In this document: positions 1 to 15,243 of the stretch, piece after piece
How positions within the stretch are numbered: position 1 is the stretch's first letter
How the letters are laid out: each line of letters starts with the position of its first letter
Assembly (NCBI RefSeq): GCF_947623445.1
Contig: NC_135244.1
Span: forward strand, 16,678,860 to 16,742,859
Source: Clavelina lepadiformis
Taxonomy: Eukaryota > Chordata > Ascidiacea > Aplousobranchia > Clavelinidae
Length of the DNA stretch: 64,000 nt
Reading direction: 5' to 3'
Notes under the pieces: generated by a model
The model's input: only the letters and a program-made list of their open reading frames with translations
What the model was told of the DNA's origin: nothing
Databases searched by the model: none
Made by a program: the position numbers and the translations under genes

Positions 1-376
1 TGCACTAATCTTGAACAAGTTATTGTTTGTTGTTGTTACGATGTTTCTGATGCGTATTTCCACTATCAGCTTTTGATTACCGCATCGCATCAGTGTCCAA
101 AGTTAACCGTAAAAATTACTTCTTTTTGATTTTTATTGTTATTTGCACGTTGGGTTTAGTGGCCATGCTAACCATTGATCGTTTTTGTGGTGTATTAATA
201 TCATTCTTGCATGTTTTAAGCCATAGGCTTAGCTGCTTTTTCCCCTGCTGGCTGAACGGTGATGTTTATACAGTACGTTATAATAATTATGATTTTATTT
301 TTTGTTCCCCCACTGACGATGACGAAAAATATACGATACGATTACAATAATGTTCAAATTCGATAGGCGTATACAA
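1..376. other. Unique flank before the inverted duplication, no gene seen
   Basis: AT-rich sequence. The only open frame (93-350, 85 residues) begins at GTG, not ATG, has no recognisable domain and no clear splice signals, so I do not call it a gene. The inverted duplication that carries the amylase gene begins at about base 377, immediately after this stretch. Confidence 0.5.
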
Positions 377-1660
377 ATTTTGTTATAGAAACACCATTTA
401 TAGACAGTAGTTGCACTCACTGTTACTTCAGACTTAAACATGTTGCATTATAATGCATTAAAATCAGTGAATGTCGGTTTTCAAAAACTTTTTCTACATT
501 TATTGAACTTTCGTTCCACGCATTGTTTCTTGTGAAACTTTTAACGTTGGAGAGTACAAGCTCTTCTACTGGGTGCTGAAAGTAACTTTCTTGGCGGAAC
601 TGTATAGACCGTGTGATGATATGATAAGATAGCAAATAGAATGCCGCATAGAATACTTGTTTACGGAAATCGGCATTACAAAATGTGATATAAATGTCAT
701 ACTGATAACTTCCTGTTTTCTGTTTTGAGTTGTGACATAAATGTCGTGGCTGTCTATCTTGCGCGCATTAGTATTATTAATATACACAGTTGTAAAATGC
801 ATACAGTCTACTAAGATAAACGCTGTAACATGGACGTCTTTATGCTGTTGCTGCTATGTCAATGCTTTGTCTAAAAGTATTCGTTCAAAGAAGCTTCAAT
901 ATAATCAGTATATACAGTTCTGATGCTTGTGTAACAATTGTGAACTCTATTTGAAGAAGATCAGTGTCAAGTTAGACAAATTTGTCATCATCTTCAAGAC
1001 AATTAGCTTTTAGCTGAACAATTAAGTCTGTGGGTGAGAAAAGCAAGCAACGACCCTTGAAACTCATATACCATCGAGCGCAATAAAAAATTAGACAATC
1101 AAACATTGTATTGGAGTGGCTGGATCAGTTACATTCAACAACCATAAACCAATTATTCCATTACAACCGCAAACAAAGTCGAACATTTATGATTTCACGT
1201 ATAACTGCTATCGTTAGCCGCATTAGCTTGATCTTGAAAGGTTTTATGGGTTTCTTGATTTTTAAGTTGCCAAAAAATGTTTATATTTCACTGCAACGAC
1301 TGCTTTACGGCTTTCAAAGGTACCACAAATGCAAATTGTACGCCATTCAATCGTTTATAAACAATAAATGTTTTGACAAAATTTTTGCATAATCGGATTG
1401 AACTTAGCCCTTAGCTTTGCAAGTTATTGTGGCTTGCTTAAGCAAGTCGACTTGTTCCAGCAAGTTAAAACTTTTTCTATGGTGTAGATGTTTAAAGTGA
1501 GTTTTACTTTTACCCTGTGCCGCCACTTTTCTTGATAGAAATCTGAATACACAGGATTTGGTTTTTGAACAAATATCGTGTTAAAATTTACTGTTCTACA
1601 ATACTTTTTACCGGACCGCCGTTCCCGCAAAAAACTTTGTAGCGGAATCGCTTTTGGGTG

Positions 1661-1962
1661 CGTTCCGGACCACTTTTAAAAGCGTTTCTATTACGTGCTG
1701 TTGGTACGTGACATGATTGGCGACATGTAGCCTACTGTTAATAAAGCGATAGATGAAGTAGATTCGGAGATCGATTTCGATCCGTAGTGAAGTTTGACTG
1801 CCCACTCTCCCACACACTCCCTCCGTTCCGGATCACTTTCAGCACTTTTTAATTCATGTTGTGAGAACATGACGCGATTGGCGATTTGTACTGTTAATAA
1901 AGCGATAGAAAATTTGGATTCGGAGATCGATTTCGATCCGTAGTGAAGTTTGGTTCCCCACT
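1661..1962. repeat. Tandem duplication of about 140 bp upstream of amylase copy 1
   Basis: Two imperfect direct copies (about 1661-1806 and 1824-1962) each contain the same block around the shared words gttaataaagcgatag and gatcgatttcgatccg. The opposite arm holds only one copy (about 26618-26758). It lies 250-550 bp before the amylase ATG, so the two amylase genes differ in promoter-proximal structure. Short open frames read through both copies on the minus strand and give a repeated peptide; I take these as translation of the repeat, not genes. Confidence 0.75.
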
Positions 1963-2061
1963 TCAAGATTTTGATTGTTTTCAGTCAGAATAACTTTGAT
2001 GCAGTAGCTTATATTGAATCAAGCCATTTAACTTGTAAGCTTATGTAAGGGTTTCGGTTAA

Positions 2062-6324
<4,263 letters not shown>

Positions 6325-7040
6325 CGTAATCTTACATATACAGTACTGTATCGTAGTTTATCATAAACAGCCCATCGATGGTTCATGGTACCTTTGTAAG
6401 CCTTTCCTCAAGTAAGAATTTCTTGCATAATGTTGGTATAAAAATCGAAATTTTTTATGTACGTTTTATCAAAAATATTGGATTGTTATTTACGTATCTT
6501 TTTACCAAACTTGAAAGACCTTATTTCTGCATGTCACTGTACCAGGTAATTGGAAACAATTAATTGTATATAGACTATAGATGATTACCAACACTGTAGG
6601 TGTGAGAATTGTATGATATGATAATGATCACACATTAGGTACTGTATTGTAATGATAATTGTGGTAGTTCGATATTACAATAAAAAGCGATAAAATGCAA
6701 GGCTCAAGTAGAACAATTAACCGGTTAACTTAATTATAAATTATTATTATAAGATGGAATGTATATTTTCAAAATTTTATGTAAAAACGCAAAAATTGTT
6801 CCTTTTGGAATCATTTGTAGTTATAAAACCTAACTCACTGCCACGCTTTCAACAGCTCGTACACAATATTCCTTTTCAACATGGCGACCAAATCGCAAAC
6901 TTTTATAGTTGTTCTATTGACGCCAAAGAGTTTTTACGTCATCACTCTAACCATATACACCTTAAATAGAAGGACTAGTAACTCGCACTCTCGGGTTACG
7001 AAACTTGGGTCCCAATCATAGACACTTTACATATACTTTT
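6325..7040. other. Non-coding flank after amylase copy 1; candidate poly(A) signal
   Basis: No supported gene. An AATAAA at 6679-6684 lies about 355 bp after the amylase stop and could be its polyadenylation signal. The rest is AT-rich unique sequence. Confidence 0.4.
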
Positions 7041-7055
7041 TAGTTCTCGATTTAC

Positions 7056-8301
7056 CTAAGTGATCATTATCAAAGTCGAGCTCAATACGACATGACTAAA
7101 TAATGACCATAATCCAATAGAACTAAATATCAGTTTGTTTAGGATGGCAGACACATCCGTAGTAGAAGGTACCGCCGAACAGGTTTGAATCCATTCCACT
7201 CCAACAGAAGGGCATATATGGGAAATAGCCTTAAAAATGACGTCGGCCGCTTCCATGAAGTTACGTTCGTACCTGAGACTTACCGGAATGCTGCTAGCCA
7301 ATTGCTTGTCTCTCAAGCCTTTGATCAGGCATAAATAAAGTAGTTCGTTCTTCAGTTGGCTGTCTTCATCCTCGGGGTAGCATCGGTCGCCGAGGGCTTT
7401 CAGCGCGTAGACGAAATTCCGTGCGTCTTCCTGAGGCAGTTGTACGCGTTGAATCAGTTCTAGCGCAATGTGTGCGAGAATTCTGCGCCGTTGATTACTT
7501 CAAAAGCTCGCTCAACCAACGTCTTGTAAGGTATGTCGTAGATATTTTTGTCCTTCCCCTGGATCTTCCATTTAAGGTTTCGGTCGATTGCGTCCAAAAA
7601 AAGGTGTCTTTTTACGTCGTCGGATGCGTCAACGCTGCCACAATATGAATTAAAAACTTTCAAAAACTCGGATAGATCGTCACCTGAATTAAAACGAGGT
7701 GGTGTCATCATCAGGTTGAAAGCCATATCCGGGTAGTGAGGCTCGAAATCTCTCGAGTGATGGTAGATCCTGGCGCGCTCGCCAATTTGTTACAGATTTT
7801 CTATTGCCAGTTCGTCTTCTACCGCTTTCACGACCCACTCAAAGCCAACGAACGTTTTCCAACGTAGTTCGATTGTATTTCACATGAGATTAAAAACACT
7901 CCTCTCCGTTTGGGGCTTAACTTTCGGGACACACATTAAAAACAATTCGGTAAAATCTACTAAAAGCAGCAAGACAGATCTCAGGGACCAAGAAAAACCA
8001 TAGGTCCTCGTCTTGAACGCTCGTACCACGACTGACTTCGAAGGCCACGTTTTCTTAGGAAGCACACACTCCCGCCTGAAGCACATGCGTGACGCCAACC
8101 AAAGAAGGACACTTAATGATTCCGCGTTCGACCACATCCGAACACTTGAGGCGGCAAAGAAGAAAACAACAGGAAACAAAGCAGAGGACAAGAGAAATCA
8201 TAACAAACACTATAAAAGCTAACTGATAACTAACAAAAATAAAGCGTGGAAAAACACACGAAAAACAATCAAACAATGGTGCGAAATATTATTTCGCCAC
8301 A
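7056..8301 (-). mobile_element. LTR retrotransposon fossil: one LTR plus part of gag
   Basis: Read on the minus strand, a candidate 5' LTR of about 514 bp (8301 to 7788) starts TGTGG and ends TAACA, followed directly by an AATTGGCG leader of the kind found at the primer-binding region of Ty3/gypsy-like elements. Next comes an open frame (7726-7460) with a gag-like segment (MTPPRFNSGDDLSEFLKVFN and following), resembling the N-terminal capsid region of Ty3/gypsy Gag. Pol, the second LTR and most of gag are absent, so the element is broken and is only a 5' remnant. Family assignment is by pattern and is tentative. Confidence 0.55.
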
Positions 8302-9143
8302 CAAACATAACTTATTTCTGTAATATGCGGTAGTCCCTATGCTTGCAAAAAACTTCAACCAAAATAATATGTTGTCAAAGAGCTTTATATAAAATTCCCT
8401 ATTTTTGTAGCAAAAATATTCTTTATTTTCGACGTACATGTTATGCTTGTGGTATTTTCAACCATCTAACTGCGTTATTAAATCAATAATATCTGCTACA
8501 CATCCTCATATACTTTAGACCACAACAAGCACCCTTCGCTCTCACACTAGCTATATAACAGAAATACCTGTATGGAAAGATAGGACTTTAAACTGATGGA
8601 CTCCGATACTCAATCAGGTAGTTTTGAACTTTTAATTTCGCGAAAGTAAAACCTGATGCAAACTAAGTCTTTCACAACAAAGCCGTGATACATTGTTATT
8701 TTTAGTAGCAGTTATAAGATATACATCTTAATACTTGCAAATTAATATATGTATTTACGTCCAACAAGACACTTTTAAACGCAGTAAACAACAAGACACT
8801 TTTAAACGCAGAAAACAACATGCCGTTGTTAGCAACATACCTATTGTTTGGCGAATTTCTGGCTTCAAGAACATACAGTAAAATAATGTTTCTTTTCACT
8901 AAGTGCAGGTCGGTCATACGATATCAAGCCAGGATTCATTTTCAAGAACAGAATTAAAGATAGAATCATTCGGCACTGCCGTTGACGGTTGACAGAAAAA
9001 GTAATTTATAACCAACAACTCGAAATGCTTGGTGTGAGTTAAAAACCTACTTCTTAATTGGTTTGGATGGAAGAGAGGAGCACCACAACGTTACACGTAG
9101 CCTACTGTTGTAAGCTGTTAAAATGTTTATTAAAAATTGTCAC
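8302..9143. other. Intergenic stretch with no gene seen
   Basis: AT-rich sequence with the small tandem repeat noted separately. No open frame with family resemblance. Confidence 0.5.
8762..8820. repeat. 27-bp tandem repeat, two copies
   Basis: The unit caacaagacacttttaaacg plus seven bases occurs at 8762-8788 and again at 8789-8815 with one difference, followed by a few bases of a third copy. It sits in otherwise featureless DNA between the LTR fossil and the EGF-like relic. Confidence 0.85.
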
Positions 9144-9260
9144 CTTGGCAAATAAATCCATTACCGGTAAATTCTGGGTTTCAAGTGCAAATATAGCCTG
9201 TTATGACGTTAGTGCACTGAGCATTTTGATGACAAGGATTTGGAGAATAGCAATCAACGA
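9144..9260 (-). pseudogene. Orphan EGF-like exon with an in-frame stop
   Basis: On the minus strand an acceptor (tttatag) is followed at 9260 by a 117-bp block and a GTGAC donor. It reads DCYSPNPCHQNAQCTNV, then ITGYICT, a TGA, and NPEFTGNGFICQ. This is the six-cysteine spacing of an EGF-like domain (C-x5-C-x5-C-x8-C-x-C-x8-C); the stop stands exactly where the fifth cysteine should be (TGC to TGA). EGF exons of this size flanked by phase-matched introns are typical of animal extracellular proteins. No neighbouring exon of a host gene is seen, so I treat it as a relic of a lost or shuffled multidomain gene. Confidence 0.65.
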
Positions 9261-9702
9261 CTATAAACGACAAAAATGTAACAATGTACGTTCTATACTT
9301 TAGTTGTATTAATATGTTTAACTTTTCTACCATAATTTTTCCTTTTTTAGCAAGTCCTACCAAGTTTCACGAAACGTAGTAAAAGGCAGCATGAGCGCAA
9401 GCCAACAATTTTCCAGAACGACTGCATGCTCACGTTTTAGTTATTCAAAATATTTTAGCATATTGCAAGAGAGCACGAATGAATTTATAAACAATGTTCA
9501 AAAATATAAATATCGTTAGATATTACAAAGGAAATTTTTTGTGGAGGGGTTACCATAAAACAGCTATAGGCTATGTAGTTGTTGAAGATATCGCCTTAGT
9601 TTAAGTATGACTTATTCAGTGCCCACACACTTTGAACTAAGCCGGCTAATTTCGATAGAAGTGCAACTGTTGATAAGAAGTGCCATTAACGACATTGCAT
9701 AT

Positions 9703-10318
9703 CTTTGATAGAACCTTGTCTGGGTGATGTCTTGTTATCTGTATTTGCTTTTATACTACCTTAATGATAATTTTACAACGTTTTTGATTTGATTGATTTT
9801 GATCTGACGAGTATATTTACTTCAGTTTTCAAACGTTAAACCGCCATCAAAAGGTTATTCAGTTTCTGGTCAATTATATTATCTGCATCCTCAAAACAAG
9901 TCTCGTCTATAAATTCTGTAGTGTAATTTTGCGTCGTTATCACAAGGCTTGGTAATGGTAGTAACTCATAGCTCCATCTATCTTATTGCGTTATAAAGCC
10001 TACGTGAAAGGTACGTTACTGTTTTATGAAGAAATATTGTTGAACATTGACAGAAACGACTAGCATCAAAAACCATATAGTACAAAAATTAAGTTTAAAC
10101 AACGTCCTCCGTTTTTATGATATGAAGTGAAGGCAAAAAATATCCGTTTGTTTAATTTAGTTCAGCGACAAAGTTGTCAGGGAAAGCTATACATAACATA
10201 TCGCAATAGAATGCATTTTTATATTTTACTTGTTTTGCGTATCAGCAAATATACAGTGTAATGACAGCTGAGTTGCATTCTCAATGTAAAGAAATTAATT
10301 TGCATGTAAATGTAAACA
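9703..10318 (+). promoter_or_regulatory. Upstream motifs of FoxD copy 1: TCF/LEF, POU octamer, Fox sites
   Basis: CTTTGAT (9703-9709) matches the TCF/LEF core, ATTTGCAT (10298-10305) the octamer, and TGTAAACA (10311-10318) the forkhead consensus. All three recur at the same relative places before FoxD copy 2. Ascidian FoxD is known as an early beta-catenin/TCF target in endomesoderm, which makes the TCF core plausible. Conservation here is weak evidence because the whole unit is duplicated. Confidence 0.4.
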
Positions 10319-10518
10319 TTAGTTCAGTTTAGTTGACATAAACCTGTTTTCATGCGTTTATATAATTAAGTTATTTGTATTTTAATTTCAATATTAGCAC
10401 ATTACATTATTTTTCGTGTCTAGTTTGCGACAGGTTTATAGACCGAATGAAGAGACATTAAGTCTGATTCCAATTTCTAAAAGAAAATTTGATAAAACCG
10501 CAACAACTTTAGCAAACA

Positions 10519-11821
10519 ATGGCCGAGCCACCATCGTCTCTGGATTTCAATGTTGAATCAGGTAAGCACAAGCAATAATTTAATGTTAATATCGAACTAG
10601 GGAATAGGCTACTTCTTGTTAAAGATATAGATTTTAATGCACATAGGTCACTTAAACAACAAAATTTTTTTTTATAAATTGCATCTTTGTTTAGTCGCCT
10701 ACTGAGATTTCATAAAAACGGGTTAAACGCGACGCGCTTTTTATATAAAACAAAGATTAGGTTAAAAATTACTACCAAACTAATTTGTATGATAGGTGCT
10801 CGTAAAGATGTTGAAATGAATGTAACATCGGTTTCTGCACCTTTTTCGAGTGAAAGTTCTGCTGCAGAATCATCCTTTCGAGGTCCGAAGGAAAATGAAA
10901 TGAACTATGACAAGGATGGTGCTAAGTACAAAGAAGATTTTGCAGCTATTACTAGTTCAGAAAACGGTCACGATACCTGGGAAAAAGAGGGCAAGAAGCG
11001 TGACTAGCCACCGTACTCTTATATTGCGCTTATCACTATGTCCATTCTTCAAGCTCCGGAGAAAAAACTTACTTTAAATGGAATCTGCGAGTTTATCATG
11101 AATCGATTTCCATACTACAAGGAAAAGTTTCCAGCCTGACAAAATTCCATTCGACACAATCTTTCTCTGAACGACTGCTTTGTGAAGACTCCCCGCAAGT
11201 CTGGAAATCCCGGCAAGGGCAATTACTGGACCATGGATCCAAATGCAGAAAACATGTTTGATAATGGGTCTTTTCTTCGGCGAAGAAAGCGGTTCAAAAG
11301 ATCACAACGCGACGTGTTTCAAGACTGCACGATGCCTGCTTCCATAAAAGGCATTGGCGCTAATCCTTACGGTCGACCGTTTGGAGTATATCCCACATCA
11401 CAGGCAAATTTCATGCCTGCACTGGCTAATCCTTACGCATACATGAATCCCTTGCCGCCGAATGTTCCTTTAATATCTACACAAGAATTTGCAAGTCAGC
11501 AAGTAACGAGTTTGGACTTTAGTTTTCCGCAGTTTTCCCAATATCGACCATCAAACTGTTTTCTGAGTCCCTCGATCAGAAAGCTTTCCATGTACTCCAG
11601 ATTATAAATCTTTTCCTATATTCTCAAAGCAAGCTGGCCGAGGATTACATGAAAACGCACCACTTAAAAGTTCGGACACTGCAAGACTGTCTGACAAGAA
11701 AAGTCTTTCTCTATTTTCTATTGATGCTTTGATTGATAAAACTAAGTTTTCCTCTCGTGAAGAAGATCGACCCTCCTTCAGTGATAGCAATCCTATCCAC
11801 CATTTACGTCAAACCGATTAG
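10519..11821 (+). pseudogene. FoxD: FoxD copy 1, disabled forkhead transcription factor
   Basis: Exon 1 10519-10561 ([14 protein letters not shown]), intron with gtaagc donor and atag acceptor, exon 2 from 10796. Sequence is nearly identical to the intact copy at 15244-16544. Within the forkhead domain an AAG codon has become TAG (11005-11007, just before [11 protein letters not shown]) and a TGG has become TGA (11138-11140, the invariant Trp of [11 protein letters not shown]). Further on, a 4-bp insertion (gatc, near 11573) shifts the frame and another codon reads TAA (11605-11607). Any product would stop before DNA binding. Because the changes hit invariant residues, a functional truncated factor is unlikely; I read it as a recent pseudogene of the host, or an allele-specific null. 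In Ciona two linked FoxD genes are known, so other genomes may keep both. Confidence 0.85.
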
Positions 11822-12877
11822 TCATCACCTGTTTATGGTCATTGTGCCGCAAGAAAAATCAACGCGTCGCCTCTCGACTGTTTCAATGGGCATATAATAA
11901 AGAACTATTTCTTAGACGAATTCAACCATTTAAAATGTTTACCTCTACTTCAAAGTTTAACAACGGAAAATCAAAAAGTATCTCTTCACCGGCTGCAGTA
12001 CTTTCGGGCTTCACTCGCAACATCGATAGATATACGTTGTAAGTGAACGTATTTGCAGAAAAGGTTTCTCCCATTAAACCGGGCTGGTCCTGTTTTAGTC
12101 GAACTATATATCACCTTGTAACAAACTGTTGACTGTTGAATTCTCAACTCCGCATATTCGGCCAACATCATTAGTGCTCAAGGCCGCAGCCAATATTTGC
12201 CTGGTTTCATACCTGTATACTTCCACTACGTGATGCGTGACATTAACATTATACTTAATCACGTAGTATTTAGCCTATGCTTTTTGGATATGCAGTAAAC
12301 GTTTCAAGTGTAAGCGTATAGTAAGCCTGTATATTTCCTTTTGCTGTTTCCCATTTGAAACATGTCAATCAAAAAGAATATTCTACGCATTTGCAATATG
12401 CGTACATATAACGTATAAGTTTTTTATAAGTATTAATTAGCACAAAATACGATGTTTCTTGTCGTGCTCCAAGTATATCTCTTTGATACATGCAAGTTCG
12501 TTGTTTAGTTCTTTTGAAGGTATCAAATTGGCAGCATGTTACGTTGTCGTTCCTTTCCGTCATTTTATGATAATAAAAGCGAAAAAGAAAATTTGTGCAA
12601 TGAAAAGATTGTTTGTTGAAATCAGGATGTAAAAAAAAATATAAGGAAAAAAGTGAAATTAACAGTAAAATTTTGAAAGAACAAATAGTTCCGTGAATGT
12701 CAATTTAATGCTACGTTTATTTTAGTATTTATCACCTGTGTAAACGTGTACAAAAGTATTCTTATAGATTGCAAAGTCATACTTGCATGTTATGAGTTTG
12801 CTATATTAGAAGTAGTGTTTTTGCTTGAGTAATAGTTATATAACATATAACAATATACTTTATAATAATGTAATATT

Positions 12878-12883
12878 AATAAA
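12878..12883 (+). terminator. Poly(A) signal AATAAA of FoxD copy 1
   Basis: AATAAA about 1.06 kb after the FoxD frame end, conserved at the matching place (17417-17422) in copy 2 and followed by a GT-rich stretch. Confidence 0.5.
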
Positions 12884-12992
12884 GGAGGTATGTGCCTGAA
12901 TAATATTTATCCTAGAGTATATGTCCTTATTTTTGTGACTGGTTTCTCCCCACTAGCAATACAAATCATTGATAACATGAGATTGTTTTCCT

Positions 12993-14346
12993 ATAGTGAA
13001 AACATTTTTTAGTGCAAAGGACGGACAACTGATTTTGTCAGTGCATGTATAAAACTCCGATGCCAGGTACCACTTTGTTATAACAAAATAATTATAAAAT
13101 TTGGAAAAATTATTTACTCATTCACCCTGACAAAATTTTCCAATGTAACCGCTTTGGCATATACGTTGAAACAATTGTTAGCCTGTATAAGTTATAAGTT
13201 AGACACGATCCTAACTTTTGGCACGGAGTTACTCTGCGATTCTTTCCTTCTCCAAAAATGGAGAACAAATTGAGATTATAGTATTAAAAATTTCACTTTT
13301 TCAGAAAATAATAAACAAAGTGAATCGTAACATCGTAAAAATGTATACAACATATTCTTTGGGAATGAATCAGAAATAATAGACAATAAACCTTTTTTCC
13401 ATCGCATCTAGATGAGTTGACCAAGCCTGGAGGACAAGAATCCGTAACGTCTGACACTGAGAAAAAAAAAACAAAAATACAACACGCCCTTTACAAACGA
13501 TACATAGACATATATGAGCGTTCAAGGCAAGAACTTCAGTGCGTACCAAAGAGATGTTGAAGGCTATGTTTTCATTCAGTTTGGTAATTTGCATCGAATT
13601 TTTAAACACAATTAACAATTACTGTATCTTCAAACGATGCTCGGCAACATTTGCGTAAAGTGCTGTCCCAACAGCAGAAAAATCTGACAGAAATCAGACA
13701 AGCATGGCTAAAAGGTCTAAAAAATAGAAGGATGATTGTTAAAAGGCCTATACATGTAGGACATGAAGGTACGCAACAAACGTTTTCAAGAGATTTATTT
13801 CTAAATTCCTTTGCAGTTTAAAACAGTTGTCATAAGCTTATTGTTAAACAAAATATCTTTGTATCGTTATTATGCGTTATACTTACTCAATTACCCCATT
13901 CCCACAGGGTTTATACTAATATTACCGCTGTCGCAAAAAGGAAGATTTGTTCCTGGGCCTCCTGGTTCCCCTCCAAACACTGGATTTCGAGTGGGTTGAA
14001 AGGAGGGTGTAGGCCCAAGTTCTTTGCTATCTTGCCAAACAAAAAAGAATAAATCAATCAATAACGTCATTAACGTGTATTTTCCGCAAATATTTATAAC
14101 CTTAAAATTGTTGGTAACTGTTGTCATATAATGTACTTTATTTTTATGCTATATCATTAGCATTGCTCACTCATTTCATCCATTTTTTAAAAAATGCCTC
14201 TTTCATAACAACACCCTCTGAAATCAAGCATGAAACGGAAGTTTCCATGCAGTGCTTATAATAATAACTATGCTGTAACTGCTGTCAATAGATCTTGTTT
14301 TAAGTTGATATACTTTTTGGCTCAACATTCTTGCTATAAACTGTTT
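12993..14346. other. Spacer between the two FoxD duplication units
   Basis: Unique sequence, 1.35 kb, that is not part of either duplicated unit. Apart from the possible coding remnant listed separately I see only AT-rich DNA. Confidence 0.5.
13408..13997 (+). other. Possible coding remnant: charged helical segments then a GPPG stretch
   Basis: Between the FoxD units, three short open segments look more protein-like than their surroundings. At 13408-13560 a frame reads HLDELTKPGGQESVTSDTEK and then a Lys/Arg/Tyr-rich helix-like stretch. At about 13640-13766 a Gln/Lys/Leu-rich coiled-coil-like segment (LSQQQKNLTEIRQAWLKGLK) ends at a GTACGC donor. After a CCCACAG acceptor at about 13907, a segment contains VPGPPGSPPNTGFRVG. 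The order coiled coil then collagen-like would suit a secreted collagen-domain protein, but there is no start, no full frame and no recognised family. Confidence 0.22.
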
Positions 14347-14376
14347 ATAAGAAGTGCCATTAACGAGATTGCATAT

Positions 14377-15043
14377 CTTTGATAGAACCTTGTCTAAGTA
14401 TGTGATGTCTTGTTATCTGTATTTGCTTTTATACTACCTTAGTGATAATTTTGCAGCGTTTTTGACTTGGTTGATTTTGATCTGACGAGTATTTACTTTA
14501 GTTTTCAAACGTTAAACCGCCATCAAAAGGTTATTCAGTTGCTGGTCGATTATATTATCTGCAACCTCAAAACAAGTCTCGCCTATAAATTCTGTAGTGA
14601 ACTTTTGCATCGTTATCACAAGGATTGGTAATGGTAGTAAGTCATAGCTTCACGCAAGTGAATCTAGTTAGTGTATACGTTCACGCTTTGCCTAAGATCT
14701 AAAACACTTTGCCCTAGATGTAAAAGGTAAGTTATTGATTTATGAACAGATATTGTTGAACATTGACAGAAACGACTAGCATTAAAAACCATATAGTACA
14801 AAAATTAAGTTTAAACAACGTGCGGAAAATTCTCCGCCCTTATGATATGAAGTGAAATCAAAAAATACCTGTTTGTTTCATTCAGTTCAGCGACAAAGCC
14901 GTCAGGGAAAGCTATAAATAACATATCGCAAAAGAATGCCTTTTTATGTTTTACTTGTTTTGTGTGTCAGCCAATATACAGTGTATTGACAGCTGAGTTG
15001 CATTCTCAATGTAATGAGATTAATTTGCATGTAAATGTAAACA
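14377..15043 (+). promoter_or_regulatory. Upstream motifs of FoxD copy 2: TCF/LEF, POU octamer, Fox sites
   Basis: CTTTGAT at 14377-14383, ATTTGCAT at 15023-15030 and TGTAAACA at 15036-15043, in the same order and spacing as in copy 1. These are candidate sites for TCF/LEF, POU and forkhead regulators of the early embryonic gene. Function is inferred from motif identity and the known beta-catenin input to ascidian FoxD. Confidence 0.4.
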
Positions 15044-15243
15044 TTATTGCAGTTTAGTTGACATAAGCATGTATTCATCCGTTTATATAATTAAGTTATT
15101 AGTATTTTTATTTTAATATTAGCACATTACCTTATTTTTCGTGTCTAGTTTGCCACAGGTTTATAGACCGAATGAATAGATATTAAGTCTGATTCCAATT
15201 TCTGAAAGAAAATTTGATAAAACCTCAACAACTTTAGCAAACA

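Larger units (their letters stand above)
9673..12992 (+). repeat. FoxD tandem duplication, unit 1
   Basis: About 3.3 kb that matches 14347-17531 in the same orientation, covering roughly 0.85 kb of upstream DNA, both exons, the intron and the 3' region to just past the poly(A) signal. Unit 1 carries about 0.2 kb (near 12005-12235) that is missing from unit 2, and the segment around 9960-10010 is different in sequence from its counterpart. Confidence 0.93.

Noticed and set aside
93-350. 85-residue frame with a hydrophobic start
   Set aside because: The start is GTG, no acceptor or donor fits, and no family is recognised.
1691-1966. Open frame with the repeated peptide KLHYGSKSISES upstream of amylase
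   Set aside because: It is explained by the tandem duplication of non-coding upstream DNA; the single-copy version in the other arm has no matching long frame structure.
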